Source: an uncultured Clostridia bacterium (lineage in GTDB: Bacteria > Bacillota > Clostridia > Christensenellales > Pumilibacteraceae). Taken from it: 64,000 nt of DNA. A program made the position numbers and the translations under genes. The DNA is taken from assembly GCA_947175335.1 (NCBI GenBank), contig CAMWMF010000003.1, forward strand, positions 1 to 64,000, given 5' to 3'. How positions within the stretch are numbered: the first letter of the stretch is position 1; each line of letters starts with the position of its first letter. The notes under the pieces are model-generated. The model saw only the letters and a program-made list of their open reading frames with translations. It searched no databases and had not been told where the DNA came from. Positions 15,776-25,256 of the stretch are shown here, piece after piece.

Positions 15776-15988
15776 TTATTGTTTGCGCCCGATAAGCACG
15801 TCTATATCCTCGTCGAAGTAATCGGCAATCTTGCACAAATTTTCCAAAGTTATTTCACGCTGACACAGCAAATACCGCGACAACGTTTGTTGCGGTATTC
15901 CTATTTTTTTGGAAAATTCGTTTACCGACATGTCGCCGATAAGCAGCCGTAAATTGTACGCAAAATTTTGTTTGTAATTATTTTTCAT
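15776..15988 (-). CDS. XRE-family HTH repressor
   Basis: 70 aa, essentially one Cro/CI-type helix-turn-helix: LRLLIGDMSVNEFSKKIGIP then QQTLSRYLLCQREITLENLC. It has no ligand or protease domain, so it is a minimal repressor. It is divergent from the coiled-coil membrane protein at 16087; two similar 18-bp palindromes lie between them. Autoregulation and repression of the divergent gene are the likely roles. Confidence 0.9.
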   Translation of the reverse strand: MKNNYKQNFAYNLRLLIGDMSVNEFSKKIGIPQQTLSRYLLCQREITLENLCKIADYFDEDIDVLIGRKQ

Positions 15989-15997
15989 AAAACAATT

Positions 15998-16015
15998 TTA
16001 CACCGTATGGCGTAA
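15998..16015. promoter_or_regulatory. XRE operator copy 1
   Basis: TTACACCGTATGGCGTAA, an imperfect palindrome 10 bases upstream of the XRE start codon; likely autoregulatory site. Confidence 0.6.
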
Positions 16016-16020
16016 TATCC

Positions 16021-16050
16021 TTGACATTACACCAAACGGTGTGATATTAT
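16021..16050 (+). promoter_or_regulatory. Promoter of the coiled-coil membrane gene with operator in its spacer
   Basis: TTGACA 16021-16026 and TATTAT 16045-16050. The 18-base spacer (16027-16044) is exactly the palindrome TTACACCAAACGGTGTGA, related to the copy at 15998. A bound repressor would block RNA polymerase outright. Confidence 0.8.
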
Positions 16051-16086
16051 ATGCAAAAGATTGCAAGTATATTTACGGAGGAAAAT

Positions 16087-17304
16087 ATGGCGGTAGGGCA
16101 AGACAAAATCGGGCTTAGCGAAAAGGATGAAACGATAGGGCGGCTGTACGCGTTGCGCGCAGGACTTTCCGTCGTCGCTCGGGAAAAGGAAACCGCGGAC
16201 GGGATTATGTGCGATGCAAAAAATAATAAGAAAAGAGTTATGGAAATTGCTGCCGATAGAGTAGTAAAAGAGGAAAATAACCTCGAAAACGAGCAGAAAA
16301 AATTGGACAACATTCCGAAAAAAATATTTGATTTACAGAAAAAAGCTAAAAGTGTCGGAATAATTCCTCGTGTAATTCTTGATACGATAATTCTTTGTAT
16401 TGCTCTTGGCGGAGTGTATTTGTTTTTTGTTGGGGTGGCGCAATTTATACTTCATGGCATTATTTATGAGCCACGTGAGGCATTACCTGGATTGTGGGAG
16501 CCGTTAATTGGTTGGATAGATTTTGGTTGGTTTTGGATTCTTATAGTAGCGGGATTTATTTCAGGCGGCGGAATGTTTGCGCTTTTGAGCCTATCAAATG
16601 AATACATTTATAAGTGTTCTTATCGTGAAAGAAAAAAAGCCCGTACAGATATTGTTGATTTGCAAAATAGTATACCTATTCATCAGAACGCGATAGCTGT
16701 TGCAAAGTCAAAAGTGATAGAGCAACGAAAGCAAATGGATAGAGATACGTTGGCAGCTGACAAGCATATAGCTGAGGAAAAGAAAAAAGCCACTGAACAC
16801 GCGGTTGCGGGGCTTGTTATGATAAACGCTCTTGAAGATTCGTTTGGGGATTTAATTGACCCGCGCGATTGGGAAAATACCGACATATTGATTTACGCCT
16901 TGGAAACGCGGCGTGCGGAAAATATGAAAGAGGCGTTGCAGGTGGTGGACGGCGAGCGGCGTACCGAACGCATAGTCGAGGCTGTCAACACGGCGGGGCA
17001 AGAAATATGTAAGTCGATTAACACAGGCTTGCGCAGACTGCAAAGCGAGATGACGAGGTGTTTTGGTATACTCGGTGAGCTGGTCGTTTTGCAAGGGGAT
17101 AGAATTGCTGGACACATGCAAAGCCTTAGCAACGGCATTGCGGCAAACAACAGCTATATGGCACAACTGACTACGCAACAAAGCATGAGCAACGCTTTGC
17201 TTGCAAAGGCGAACGAAAACAGCTCGGCGCTCACAGCTGAGGTTTCAAGATTGCGCACAGCCGCCGAATATGCCGAAGCGCGGTCGCTGTACGGCACAAG
17301 ATAA
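16087..17304 (+). CDS. Membrane protein with two TM helices and flanking coiled coils, XRE-controlled
   Basis: 405 aa; no family recognised. Residues 1-90 are charged and helical; TM helices are at about 96-122 (ILCIALGGVYLFFVGVAQF) and 146-170 (WFWILIVAGFISGGGMFALL). Residues 175-255 and 280-400 are long coiled coils, the latter with QLTTQQSMSNALLAKANENS. GGAGG sits 5 bases before ATG 16087; the earlier in-frame ATG at 16051 abuts the -10 box and cannot be used. The middle (16200-16850) is AT-rich with aaa/att codons while both ends use host-like gcg/cgc, so the gene looks mosaic. Its XRE repression and place in an accessory region suggest a stress- or phage-linked role, unproven. Confidence 0.75.
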   Translation: MAVGQDKIGLSEKDETIGRLYALRAGLSVVAREKETADGIMCDAKNNKKRVMEIAADRVVKEENNLENEQKKLDNIPKKIFDLQKKAKSVGIIPRVILDTIILCIALGGVYLFFVGVAQFILHGIIYEPREALPGLWEPLIGWIDFGWFWILIVAGFISGGGMFALLSLSNEYIYKCSYRERKKARTDIVDLQNSIPIHQNAIAVAKSKVIEQRKQMDRDTLAADKHIAEEKKKATEHAVAGLVMINALEDSFGDLIDPRDWENTDILIYALETRRAENMKEALQVVDGERRTERIVEAVNTAGQEICKSINTGLRRLQSEMTRCFGILGELVVLQGDRIAGHMQSLSNGIAANNSYMAQLTTQQSMSNALLAKANENSSALTAEVSRLRTAAEYAEARSLYGTR

Positions 17305-17324
17305 TTCCTAAAAATATTTGCAAC

Positions 17325-17365
17325 TCAAAACCCGACCAACACGTTTTTGTGTTCGTCGGGTTTTG
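17325..17365. terminator. Hairpin between the membrane gene and SRP RNA
   Basis: TCAAAACCCGAC pairs with GTCGGGTTTTGA, with CAACAC/GTGTT extending the stem. It lies between two convergent genes and probably terminates both, although the U-tracts are modest. Confidence 0.7.
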
Positions 17366-17633
17366 AAACTGCGCACCGTCTTTGATAATACGCACCGAAG
17401 CGTTTCTCCGTCGGTTGACTCCGCTAAAGCTACCTTGTGGCACACGCCACTTCTTGTTTAGTGCTGCTGCGGTCAAGCCCTGACACGGTTCGCAAGCAGA
17501 CGTTGCACAAGACCTTAGTATCAACATCACCTAACGGCAACTGTCCTCCCATACGCAAACCGAGGACGGCGTTCGACCCATCTATAGCGGATTGTAGGTT
17601 ACAGAGTGCCGCTGCCTCTCCGTCTAGCGCAGT
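17366..17633 (-). ncRNA. ffs: Signal recognition particle RNA, large bacterial (scRNA) type
   Basis: RNA core of the SRP, which targets nascent membrane and secreted proteins with Ffh. The minus strand reads close to Bacillus scRNA. The Alu domain has GCTAGACGGAGAGGCAGCGG then ACAATCCGCTATAG; the S domain has CTTGTGCAACG, GAACCGTGTCAGG and GCAGCAGCACTAA, and GTGGCGTGTGCCACAAGG resembles the closing segments. The roughly 268-nt length fits. Helix 8 is capped by CTTGACC rather than the common GGAA loop, compatible with a URRC (UGAC) loop. The 5' end is set from the promoter; the 3' end is approximate. ACTGCGC at the 5' end can pair with GCGCAGT at the 3' end. Confidence 0.93.
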
Positions 17634-17639
17634 ACAGTT

Positions 17640-17668
17640 ATTATACGGCATTTGCGCGCAAAAATCAA
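17640..17668 (-). promoter_or_regulatory. Promoter of SRP RNA
   Basis: Minus strand TTGATT (17668-17663), 17-base spacer, TATAAT (17645-17640). Confidence 0.9.
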
Positions 17669-17734
17669 GCGTTTTTTGTGAATTGTGCGAATAAAAAGGG
17701 GTGTTGTATTATGTCGAAAAAATATCGAATTATA

Positions 17735-17763
17735 TTGACAATACACCTAATATGTAGTATAAT
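17735..17763 (+). promoter_or_regulatory. Promoter of the kinase-LRR-MoxR operon
   Basis: TTGACA 17735-17740, 17-base spacer, TATAAT 17758-17763, perfect consensus. Confidence 0.92.
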
Positions 17764-17814
17764 ATAACCGATATCATCACCACCTTGTGGGAAATTTCGC
17801 ATTCGGAGCACGAA

Positions 17815-19521
17815 ATGATAACCTACATCGTAGCGTACAGTTTAGTTTTGTTTTTTATCGCGGCGGCAATAGTGACGATTGCGTGCTTTTACGTGCGCTC
17901 GCAAAAGATCAAAATAAACGAGCGGGCGGCGCGTATCGACGCGGTTAAAGACAGCGAGCAAATGTTTATAGACGTGTTTGGCAATGCTGCAAACGCGGCG
18001 TTTTTGATAGTCGAAGCACAATCGGCCACGCCGATATACATAAGCAAAAGCACGGTAGAGTTTTTCGGTATTGACGCCGAAAAACTTTCTTTGGATTTAA
18101 TGACGATAGCAAAAAGCGTCGGCAAAAAGACTTGGCGCGCGTTTACGCATAATTATACGCAATGGAACGGCGAGGGTGTATTCTCGACGGAATTCGAATA
18201 CGGTACGGCTAAGCACGCGATTGCGCAGGCGGCCAGGGTAGAGCGCGACGGCAAACAGTACGACGCGTTTTTGATTTACGACGTTACCGAACAAGCGGAG
18301 GAGATGAAAGATCTTCGCACCTCGCTGGATGCGGCGCTCGGCGAGGCGGCGGGCAAGCTGTCCTTCCTTTCGAGCATGAGCCACGAAATCCGCACGCCGA
18401 TGAACGGCGTTATGGGTATGATGGAATTGGCGCGTATGAACATTAAAAACCCCGAAAAGGCGGGAGAGTATTTGGCGCGCGCCGGAGACTTGTCCGTGTT
18501 CCTGCTCAGCATGATTAACGATATTTTGGATATATCCAAGCTTGAGAGCGGGAAGATGCTTTTGTTTAATACCACTTTCGATATTTTTGCGTTTGCCGAA
18601 AAGATAAGAAACATGTTCAACGGCATGGTTACCGGCAAGGGTATCGCGTTCAACGTGGAAACGGTAGATTTTACCGCGCGGTATTTGATTGCCGACGAAA
18701 TGCGGCTTACGCAGGTTGTGACCAACTTTATTTCCAATGCCAACAAGTTTACGCCAGCGGGCGGCAAGATAGACGTCACGTTTAAGCAGTTGGACAACAT
18801 AGGCGGCAAGGCGCAGATTTTGATACGCGTGCGCGATACGGGCAAGGGCATAGCGCCCGAAAACATTCGCAAGATAATGCGGCCTTTCGAGCAGGAGGAG
18901 GCGTCCACGGCGCACCACTACGGCGGCACCGGTCTCGGTCTTGCCATTTGCGACAGCATAGTGCAGCTTATGGGCGGCAATATAGTTGTCGACAGCGTAC
19001 TCGGCAAGGGTACCGATTTTTCGGTGTTCCTGTCGTTGCCGATTGCGGACGTCGAGCAAGACCTTTCCGAACCTATTAAGCATGAGGAAAAGGTGTCGGG
19101 CGACGACTTTTCCTTCGAGGGTTGCAAAATACTTCTTGCCGAGGACAACGAGGTCAACGCCGAGATCGCCGTCGAAATACTTTCCAGCGAGGGCGCGGAC
19201 GTCACGCTGGCAAACGACGGACAGGAAGCGTTGGATATTTATATGGAACGCCCCGAGCATACGTTTGATTTGATTTTGCTCGACATCCAAATGCCCAGGC
19301 TTAACGGCAGGGACGCCGCAAAGGCTATGCGTGCAAGCGGTAAGGGCGACGCCGAAAGCGTGCCTATTATAGCACTGTCTGCGGACGCGTTTGTGGAGGA
19401 TATAGCGTTATCCAAGGAAGCGGGCATGGACGAACACGTTTCCAAGCCTGTCGACTTTGACGCGCTTAGAAAGACGGCAGGTGCAGTTATAGCCGAAAAA
19501 CAGGCTAAGAATAAGGTGTAA
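17815..19521 (+). CDS. Membrane hybrid histidine kinase with C-terminal receiver
   Basis: 568 aa. One N-terminal TM helix (residues 2-25), then a PAS-like region (SEQMFIDVFGNAANAAFLIV). HisKA contains FLSSMSHEIRTPMNGVMGMM with the phospho-accepting His. HATPase_c has N, G1 (DTGKGI) and G2 (GGTGLGLAI) boxes, and the receiver has LLAEDNEVN, LILLDIQMPRLNG (phospho-Asp) and the conserved KP near the end. ATG 17815 follows GGAG by 6 bases; the in-frame TTG at 17785 lacks an SD. It carries no output domain, so the phosphate must pass to an unlinked regulator. The gene ends 3 bases before the surface LRR protein, linking sensing with that operon. Confidence 0.93.
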   Translation: MITYIVAYSLVLFFIAAAIVTIACFYVRSQKIKINERAARIDAVKDSEQMFIDVFGNAANAAFLIVEAQSATPIYISKSTVEFFGIDAEKLSLDLMTIAKSVGKKTWRAFTHNYTQWNGEGVFSTEFEYGTAKHAIAQAARVERDGKQYDAFLIYDVTEQAEEMKDLRTSLDAALGEAAGKLSFLSSMSHEIRTPMNGVMGMMELARMNIKNPEKAGEYLARAGDLSVFLLSMINDILDISKLESGKMLLFNTTFDIFAFAEKIRNMFNGMVTGKGIAFNVETVDFTARYLIADEMRLTQVVTNFISNANKFTPAGGKIDVTFKQLDNIGGKAQILIRVRDTGKGIAPENIRKIMRPFEQEEASTAHHYGGTGLGLAICDSIVQLMGGNIVVDSVLGKGTDFSVFLSLPIADVEQDLSEPIKHEEKVSGDDFSFEGCKILLAEDNEVNAEIAVEILSSEGADVTLANDGQEALDIYMERPEHTFDLILLDIQMPRLNGRDAAKAMRASGKGDAESVPIIALSADAFVEDIALSKEAGMDEHVSKPVDFDALRKTAGAVIAEKQAKNKV

Positions 19522-19524
19522 CGA

Positions 19525-22500
19525 ATGAAGCGGAATTGGTTTGTTTGGATAATCGCTTGTGTCACGATTGCGCTTTGCGCCGTCGTGCTTGCGGCGTGCG
19601 CAACGGTAAGATATTCCGACAACCGTCCCGTTCCCGATCCTACAAAAAACGAAGTATTGTTTATAGAACGCAACAGGCTTAGCTTTGCATTGGGCATGGA
19701 AATAGACGAGCTCGACGTAATAGAGCGCTGCGGCTGCACGTTTACCGGCGAGGACGGAAGCGAGTTCAAGGTCACGGCAAAGGCGTTGCAAAGCGGGGAA
19801 GTAGAGTACGACAGCTTCAATCTTGAAAACGTCGGTTCTAACAAGCAGATACGCATAGCGTACAATGGCGCGGTCAATTATATCTATTACGACGTAAACG
19901 ATTATACAGCTAATCTGTATTTGGATGAAGATTATAAAGAACTGTACCAAACGGTAAAAGCGTCGGCGCAGCTGACAGACACTTTGGGACTTGCCGTGTG
20001 GGTCAATCTTATACAATGCAATTTTTCCACCGACGAGGTGATGCGCGAATACGACGCCGACAGAGCAATGCGCTTTGACGGCTGGTTCGATTCGGCAGGA
20101 AACCGCGCGACGGGTTTGTACACGCTTGCTCCGCCGGTGTTCGGCAACGAACGGGTAATAGACTTCCACGCGCATTATCTTTCGGACGAGGAGTTTGCCG
20201 ATCTTAAACTGTCGTACGATAACAGCGGCAGGCGAGTGTTTTCGGGCTACGTCGGAAGCGGCGACAGCGTGCACGTTCCCGAGGGCGTTACATACATAAA
20301 TATGGCCGAGCTGTTCGGCGAGGGCTGCTCGTTCAAGACCTTGGATATTCCGTCTACGGCCAATATCGACGTGCCGTTTTTGTCCGGCTACGATTCGGGC
20401 GATTTGGAAACGATAACCGTTAATTCGGGCAACACCGTTTACGCGTCATACAACGGCGCGTTGTATTCCAAGGATTACTCGACGCTGCACTTTATGCCGG
20501 CTAACAACAAGAATACCGATTTCCATTCCGAGCTTGCCGTAATCGGCAGCTATTCGTGCACGTACTGGCGGGTAAGCGATTTGGTGATACCCGAAAACGT
20601 AGTTACGTTGCAGCACTATTGCTTTGCGCACTCGCAAATAGCCGACGTGCAGGGCTTGGAGCATGTAAAGACGATAAAGACGGGCGCGTTTTTCGATTCC
20701 AAAATGCAGTCGTTTACCGACGGCAAGATTGCACAGTATATCATGCTCGACGGCGCCGACAGCGGCAAATATATTTTGAGCATGATCTTGGACGAGAGTA
20801 TCACCGAATACACGTTGATACCCGGTACCGTCGGTATAGCGGGCGACGTGTTCGGTCGCTGCACCTCGCTTACCTCGATAAACCTCGGCAACGAATTGAG
20901 AAGCATAGGCAGCTCCGCATTTGCGGGCTGTGAATCGCTCGAAAGAATAACCTTCCCGTCTACGCTCAAAAAGATGGGTTCCACCGTGTTTTACGGTTGC
21001 TCGTCGCTCACTACCGTTGTCGGCTTGCCCGACGTCACTTTTGTCGATGACGACGGCGACGAGTACGAGCACACTTTGCCTTCCGGCATTTTCAGAGATT
21101 GCGCCAAATTGGAGTCGATAGCGCTGCCCGCGGGGCTGGTCAATATCGGGCCGAACGCTTTCCGCAACTGCAAGGCGTTGCCGTCCGTAACGCTGCCCGA
21201 TACTGTGGAAACTATCGGTTCTTACGGATATTACGGCACCGGCATGACGGAAATCAAGCTGTCCAAGTCGCTTAGGCGGTTAGGATCGTACGCCTTTGCG
21301 TCTACCGTGTTTACAGGTATAGACCTTTCAGTTTGCGATCGGTTGACAAGCTTGTCCGAAAATTGTTTCCGTAGCTCCAAGCTTACGGAGATAGTTATTC
21401 CCGATCGTATAACGACTATACCGATGAATTGTTTTTATTTGGCGACTACGCTTAAAACGGTCGTACTCGGCAATGTAACGGATATAGACGATCAGGCTTT
21501 TGCCGGTTGCTACGCGCTTGCCGATATCAATCTGGACGGCGTGGAATCCATCGGGTATCGCGCGTTCCAGCAATGCAGAGCTTTTGTCAATGTGGTAATA
21601 CCCGATTCGGTAAAGCATATAGGCGGACAAGCGTTTATGTCGTGTAGCGGACTTACAAGCTTAACGCTGGGCGCTAACGTTCAGGACTTCGGCAACTATA
21701 CGTATCTTAGCGACGGACTGACGTTCGACGCCGCCGAGGTTGCCGTATACACGTGCACTAAGCTGAAAGAGATACTCGTTGCAGAGGGCAACCAATACTT
21801 TAAATCGATAGACGGCGTGCTGTACGGGCGCAGCGCTTGCGGTATAGATTACGGCGAGGGCGCGGTTTTGTATACTGTGCCGATAGCGTATGCAAACAAG
21901 TCGTTTACGGCGGCCGATTCTACGCGCATAGTTTTGCCGTACGCACTGCATTATCAAACCGTTATGACTTCCGCTACGTTGAACGAGGGTGTGGAAAATA
22001 TCGGCAAGGCGGCTTTCTACCGCTCGACCAAGCTTAGCTCGGTATATCTGCCTTCCACCGTAACGCACATAGGCGCTGGCATACTGCTCAGCTGCACGGC
22101 AGTTAAAACCTTCGAGATTGCAGAGGAAAACAAAACGTACTCGTCCGACGGCAACCTTGTGTATATGGGCGATACGCTTGTCATGTATTTGGGCTTGAAC
22201 AAGAATATAAACATCAAAGACGGTATTACCCAAATAGACTCCGCCGTGTTTATGAACAATGCTTCGGTGACAGAGATAGTAATTCCCGACAGCGTTACGA
22301 CGATAGGCGAAAAAGCGTTTAGCGGCTGCTCCAAAATAGTTTCGTTGCATATCGGAAGCGGATTAAGGCATTTGGATTCTACGGCGTTCGCGCTTTTGCA
22401 ATCGCTCGAAACGATAACGGTCAGCGAGGACAATCCGTACTTTACGGCTGAGAATAATATTCTCTATTCCAAAGACGGAAAATCGCTTATACTTGCCGCC

Positions 22501-23094
22501 GCCAATAACGGCATGACCGAGCTTGATATTAAGGACGGCGTTACCGATATTCGCGACTACGCGTTTTCGTATCACAAGACTCTGACTAGCGTGGTTATGC
22601 CCAACACCGTAAGGACGGTAGGCGACTATGCGTTTTACGAGTGTCGCGGTATCGAAAAGCTGTACTGCTCGGAGGCGCTGGAAAGCATCGGCGCGTATGC
22701 GTTTGCGTTCGACGCCAACAGCAGTCTTAACTTCGACAGCGACAATAGGTTCTGCGATACGCTCAAAGTAGTTATGTTTTACGGCAATCTTAAAAGCATA
22801 GGCGACTTTGCGTTTAACGGTCAGTTCGGCATAGAGTTCACGTTCTACAAAATGACGATAGCGGAGCTTACGAATTTGCTTTCGGGCTTGGGCAAAAACA
22901 GCGTGTTTATTACGCTGGGCTGCAAGGACAAGGAAAGCGGCGGATATTACAACAATCACGGATTCGGCATAATCCGCTCATTGTACAGTGCCGTGCCGCC
23001 CACCATAGACTACAACGGTTATGAGTGGTTCTATCTGGAAGACGGCACACCCATTTTATACCAACAAATACCGGAACGAGAACTTCCGGATTAA
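19525..23094 (+). CDS. BspA-like leucine-rich repeat surface lipoprotein
   Basis: 1189 aa. The signal peptide ends in lipobox LAAC (C25), so it is lipid-anchored outside the membrane. Around residue 190 is an InlB/Listeria-Bacteroides-type unit (MRFDGWFDSAGN). From about residue 230 to 1130 it is a chain of LRR_5/BspA repeats, recognisable by IVIPDSVTTIGEKAFSGCS-like units (also VVIPDSVKHIGGQAFMSC, IALPAGLVNIGPNAFRNC). Such proteins often bind host or matrix ligands. It starts 3 bases after the histidine kinase and precedes MoxR by 19 bases, in one transcript. Ligand unknown. Confidence 0.92.
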   Translation: MKRNWFVWIIACVTIALCAVVLAACATVRYSDNRPVPDPTKNEVLFIERNRLSFALGMEIDELDVIERCGCTFTGEDGSEFKVTAKALQSGEVEYDSFNLENVGSNKQIRIAYNGAVNYIYYDVNDYTANLYLDEDYKELYQTVKASAQLTDTLGLAVWVNLIQCNFSTDEVMREYDADRAMRFDGWFDSAGNRATGLYTLAPPVFGNERVIDFHAHYLSDEEFADLKLSYDNSGRRVFSGYVGSGDSVHVPEGVTYINMAELFGEGCSFKTLDIPSTANIDVPFLSGYDSGDLETITVNSGNTVYASYNGALYSKDYSTLHFMPANNKNTDFHSELAVIGSYSCTYWRVSDLVIPENVVTLQHYCFAHSQIADVQGLEHVKTIKTGAFFDSKMQSFTDGKIAQYIMLDGADSGKYILSMILDESITEYTLIPGTVGIAGDVFGRCTSLTSINLGNELRSIGSSAFAGCESLERITFPSTLKKMGSTVFYGCSSLTTVVGLPDVTFVDDDGDEYEHTLPSGIFRDCAKLESIALPAGLVNIGPNAFRNCKALPSVTLPDTVETIGSYGYYGTGMTEIKLSKSLRRLGSYAFASTVFTGIDLSVCDRLTSLSENCFRSSKLTEIVIPDRITTIPMNCFYLATTLKTVVLGNVTDIDDQAFAGCYALADINLDGVESIGYRAFQQCRAFVNVVIPDSVKHIGGQAFMSCSGLTSLTLGANVQDFGNYTYLSDGLTFDAAEVAVYTCTKLKEILVAEGNQYFKSIDGVLYGRSACGIDYGEGAVLYTVPIAYANKSFTAADSTRIVLPYALHYQTVMTSATLNEGVENIGKAAFYRSTKLSSVYLPSTVTHIGAGILLSCTAVKTFEIAEENKTYSSDGNLVYMGDTLVMYLGLNKNINIKDGITQIDSAVFMNNASVTEIVIPDSVTTIGEKAFSGCSKIVSLHIGSGLRHLDSTAFALLQSLETITVSEDNPYFTAENNILYSKDGKSLILAAANNGMTELDIKDGVTDIRDYAFSYHKTLTSVVMPNTVRTVGDYAFYECRGIEKLYCSEALESIGAYAFAFDANSSLNFDSDNRFCDTLKVVMFYGNLKSIGDFAFNGQFGIEFTFYKMTIAELTNLLSGLGKNSVFITLGCKDKESGGYYNNHGFGIIRSLYSAVPPTIDYNGYEWFYLEDGTPILYQQIPERELPD

Positions 23095-23113
23095 TCCAAG
23101 GAGACTTGAACAT

Positions 23114-24049
23114 ATGATTATCGAGAAGTCGGAAGAGATTATCGAAGCAATCGGCAACGTTATTATCGGCAAAAACAACGTTATAAGAAAGGTGCTTATG
23201 GCGGTGTATGCCAAGGGTAACGTATTGCTCGAAGACACGCCGGGCGTTGGAAAAACCACGCTTGCATTGGCGTTTGCAAAGACTTTGGGACTCGATTTTA
23301 AGCGCGTGCAGTTTACGCCCGATACCATGCCTTCCGATATAACGGGATTTACGGTTTACAATTCCGAAACGGGCGAGTTCGATTATAAGCAGGGCGCAAT
23401 CGTATGTAACCTGTTTATGGGCGACGAAATTAACCGTGCGTCGGCAAAGACGCAGTCGGCGCTTTTGGAAGCGATGGAAGAGAACAAGATTACGGTGGAC
23501 GGCGTTACGCATGTACTTCCCAGTCCGTTTATTTGCATTGCTACGCAAAACCCGATAGGTTCGGCGGGAACGCAGCCACTGCCCGAATCGCAGCTTGACC
23601 GCTTTATGATAAAGATGTCTATCGGCTATCCCGACGCGTCGGAGCAGGTGGAAATATTGCGCAGGCATCAAAGCAGCGACCCGTTGGATCGTTTGGAGCA
23701 GATAGTCGACCGCGACAGCCTTGTGGAAATTCAAAACTACATCGGGCAGATAAACGTGTCGGACGACATTCTTAAATACTTGGTGGCGTTGTGCGAAGCG
23801 ACGAGAAACCATCCGCTAATCGAGCTGGGAGTAAGCCCGCGCGGACTTTTGGCATTGTCGCGTATGGTACGTGCTTGCGCCGTTGTTTCGGAGCGTGACT
23901 ACGTTACGCCCGCCGACGTTCGCGAAGTGTTCTGCGACGTGTGCGCGCACAGAATAATTTTGCGCCCGCGTGCTAAGCTCGAAGGTATGACAACGCGCAA
24001 CATTTTGGAAGGCGTTCTTGAATCGACCAAAGTGCCGACGATAGTGTAA
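23114..24049 (+). CDS. MoxR-family AAA+ ATPase
   Basis: 311 aa chaperone-like ATPase. Walker A is EDTPGVGKTTLA, Walker B is LFMGDEINRASAKTQSALLE, sensor region is IATQNPIGSAGTQPLPESQL, and the lid contains LGVSPRGLLALSRMVRA. AAGGAG lies about 10 bases before ATG 23114. MoxR proteins usually act on products of adjacent genes through VWA-type partners; here DUF58 follows, the standard MoxR-DUF58-transglutaminase arrangement. Confidence 0.95.
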   Translation: MIIEKSEEIIEAIGNVIIGKNNVIRKVLMAVYAKGNVLLEDTPGVGKTTLALAFAKTLGLDFKRVQFTPDTMPSDITGFTVYNSETGEFDYKQGAIVCNLFMGDEINRASAKTQSALLEAMEENKITVDGVTHVLPSPFICIATQNPIGSAGTQPLPESQLDRFMIKMSIGYPDASEQVEILRRHQSSDPLDRLEQIVDRDSLVEIQNYIGQINVSDDILKYLVALCEATRNHPLIELGVSPRGLLALSRMVRACAVVSERDYVTPADVREVFCDVCAHRIILRPRAKLEGMTTRNILEGVLESTKVPTIV

Positions 24050-24083
24050 CGGTAATAAACAGGGAAGTAGGATACGGCTGACT

Positions 24084-25238
24084 ATGGCGGCAAAGCGTGT
24101 TATATATATTATAATGTTGCTCACGGTATCGGCGGCGTTTGTTTTTGTCAACAACGAAATTACGCTGTTCTTTCTCGTGTGCCTTTTGGCATTTCCGCAT
24201 ATTTCGCTTGTAATGATTTTGTTGGCGTGCAAGTCCGTGCGCTTCGACTTGGCCGTGCGCGATTCGTGTATACGCGGCGGAACGTTGCAGCTGACGATGC
24301 GCGCAAGCGTCAAGCCTCGCTTTTTCGTGGGTTGCATTAAGGTAACGGTTGCGATAGAAAACACTACTTTCCACAAGACCGAATACAAAAGCTTTATTAT
24401 AAAAGACCTGTCGTACGCGTCGCACGTGTTCGATTATAACGGCGCCGACTCGGGTAGAATTTGCGTTAAGTGCGACGCAATAAAGCTTATAGGAGTATTC
24501 GGCATATTTTCGGTCAAGATGAGATGTCCGGTTTTTGCCGAGGCGATAGTTTCGCCTATGCTGTACGAGGACGTTGCCGTAAATATGGGCGAAAACGGAA
24601 GCGATACCGTTTTCGGCGATACCGCGTTGCCCAAAAAGGGTGGGGATATTACCGAGGTGTTCAACGTGCGCGATTACGCGCCGGGCGATCCGCCCAATGC
24701 CGTACACTGGAAGCTGTCGGGTAAGTTCGGCATACTCAAATCCAAGGAGTTCGGCGCAACCGACGACCGCCGCACGCTTATACTCGTCGATATGAGCCGC
24801 AACAAGTTCGGCACGTCTGCGACCGACGAGCAGCTTAACGGCGTGCTCGACGTGGCGGTTTCTATATCCAATGCGCTTAAAACGACGGGCTATTTCCATA
24901 GCGTGGGCTGGTTTGACGACGGCGTTTTCGAAAGCTCGGAGGTGGTCGACAGCGATACCTTTGTGCGCACAGTCGGCAAGCTTATGAGCGTAAAGGTAAA
25001 CAACGGCAACGAGGAGAACATGTTCTATCTGTCGCGTACCGCTGCGTGCGCCGTGTTTACTAAAATTATTTTTGTATCGTCCGTTGTAAATTACGAAGAG
25101 TTTAAAGAAGTGGCAAACGCGGAAATCACCGCGATAGAAGTAGGCAACGGCTTCGGCCAAGCTAATGATCAAGGCGTACGGGTGATAAATATTCCGTACG
25201 ACAATATTCACGACGCCCTTATGGCATGCAACATTTGA
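24084..25238 (+). CDS. DUF58 (VWA-like) membrane-associated protein
   Basis: 384 aa. Two hydrophobic segments at residues 4-55 anchor it; a beta-rich domain follows, then the DUF58 signature RDYAPGDPPNAVHWKLSGKF. Next is a VWA-like fold beginning LILVDMSRNKF, a degenerate MIDAS. It is the usual partner of MoxR. SD is weak (TAGGAT about 12 bases upstream). The likely role is assembling or activating an envelope complex with the transglutaminase-like protein. Confidence 0.92.
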   Translation: MAAKRVIYIIMLLTVSAAFVFVNNEITLFFLVCLLAFPHISLVMILLACKSVRFDLAVRDSCIRGGTLQLTMRASVKPRFFVGCIKVTVAIENTTFHKTEYKSFIIKDLSYASHVFDYNGADSGRICVKCDAIKLIGVFGIFSVKMRCPVFAEAIVSPMLYEDVAVNMGENGSDTVFGDTALPKKGGDITEVFNVRDYAPGDPPNAVHWKLSGKFGILKSKEFGATDDRRTLILVDMSRNKFGTSATDEQLNGVLDVAVSISNALKTTGYFHSVGWFDDGVFESSEVVDSDTFVRTVGKLMSVKVNNGNEENMFYLSRTAACAVFTKIIFVSSVVNYEEFKEVANAEITAIEVGNGFGQANDQGVRVINIPYDNIHDALMACNI

Positions 25239-25256
25239 CGAAGGGCGGATTACGGC

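Noticed and set aside
16051-16086. Earlier in-frame ATG for the coiled-coil membrane protein
   Set aside because: It abuts the -10 box, so it would be at or before the transcript start; GGAGG precedes 16087.
18097-19290. 397-aa minus-strand frame opposite the histidine kinase
   Set aside because: The plus strand carries complete HisKA, HATPase and receiver motifs.
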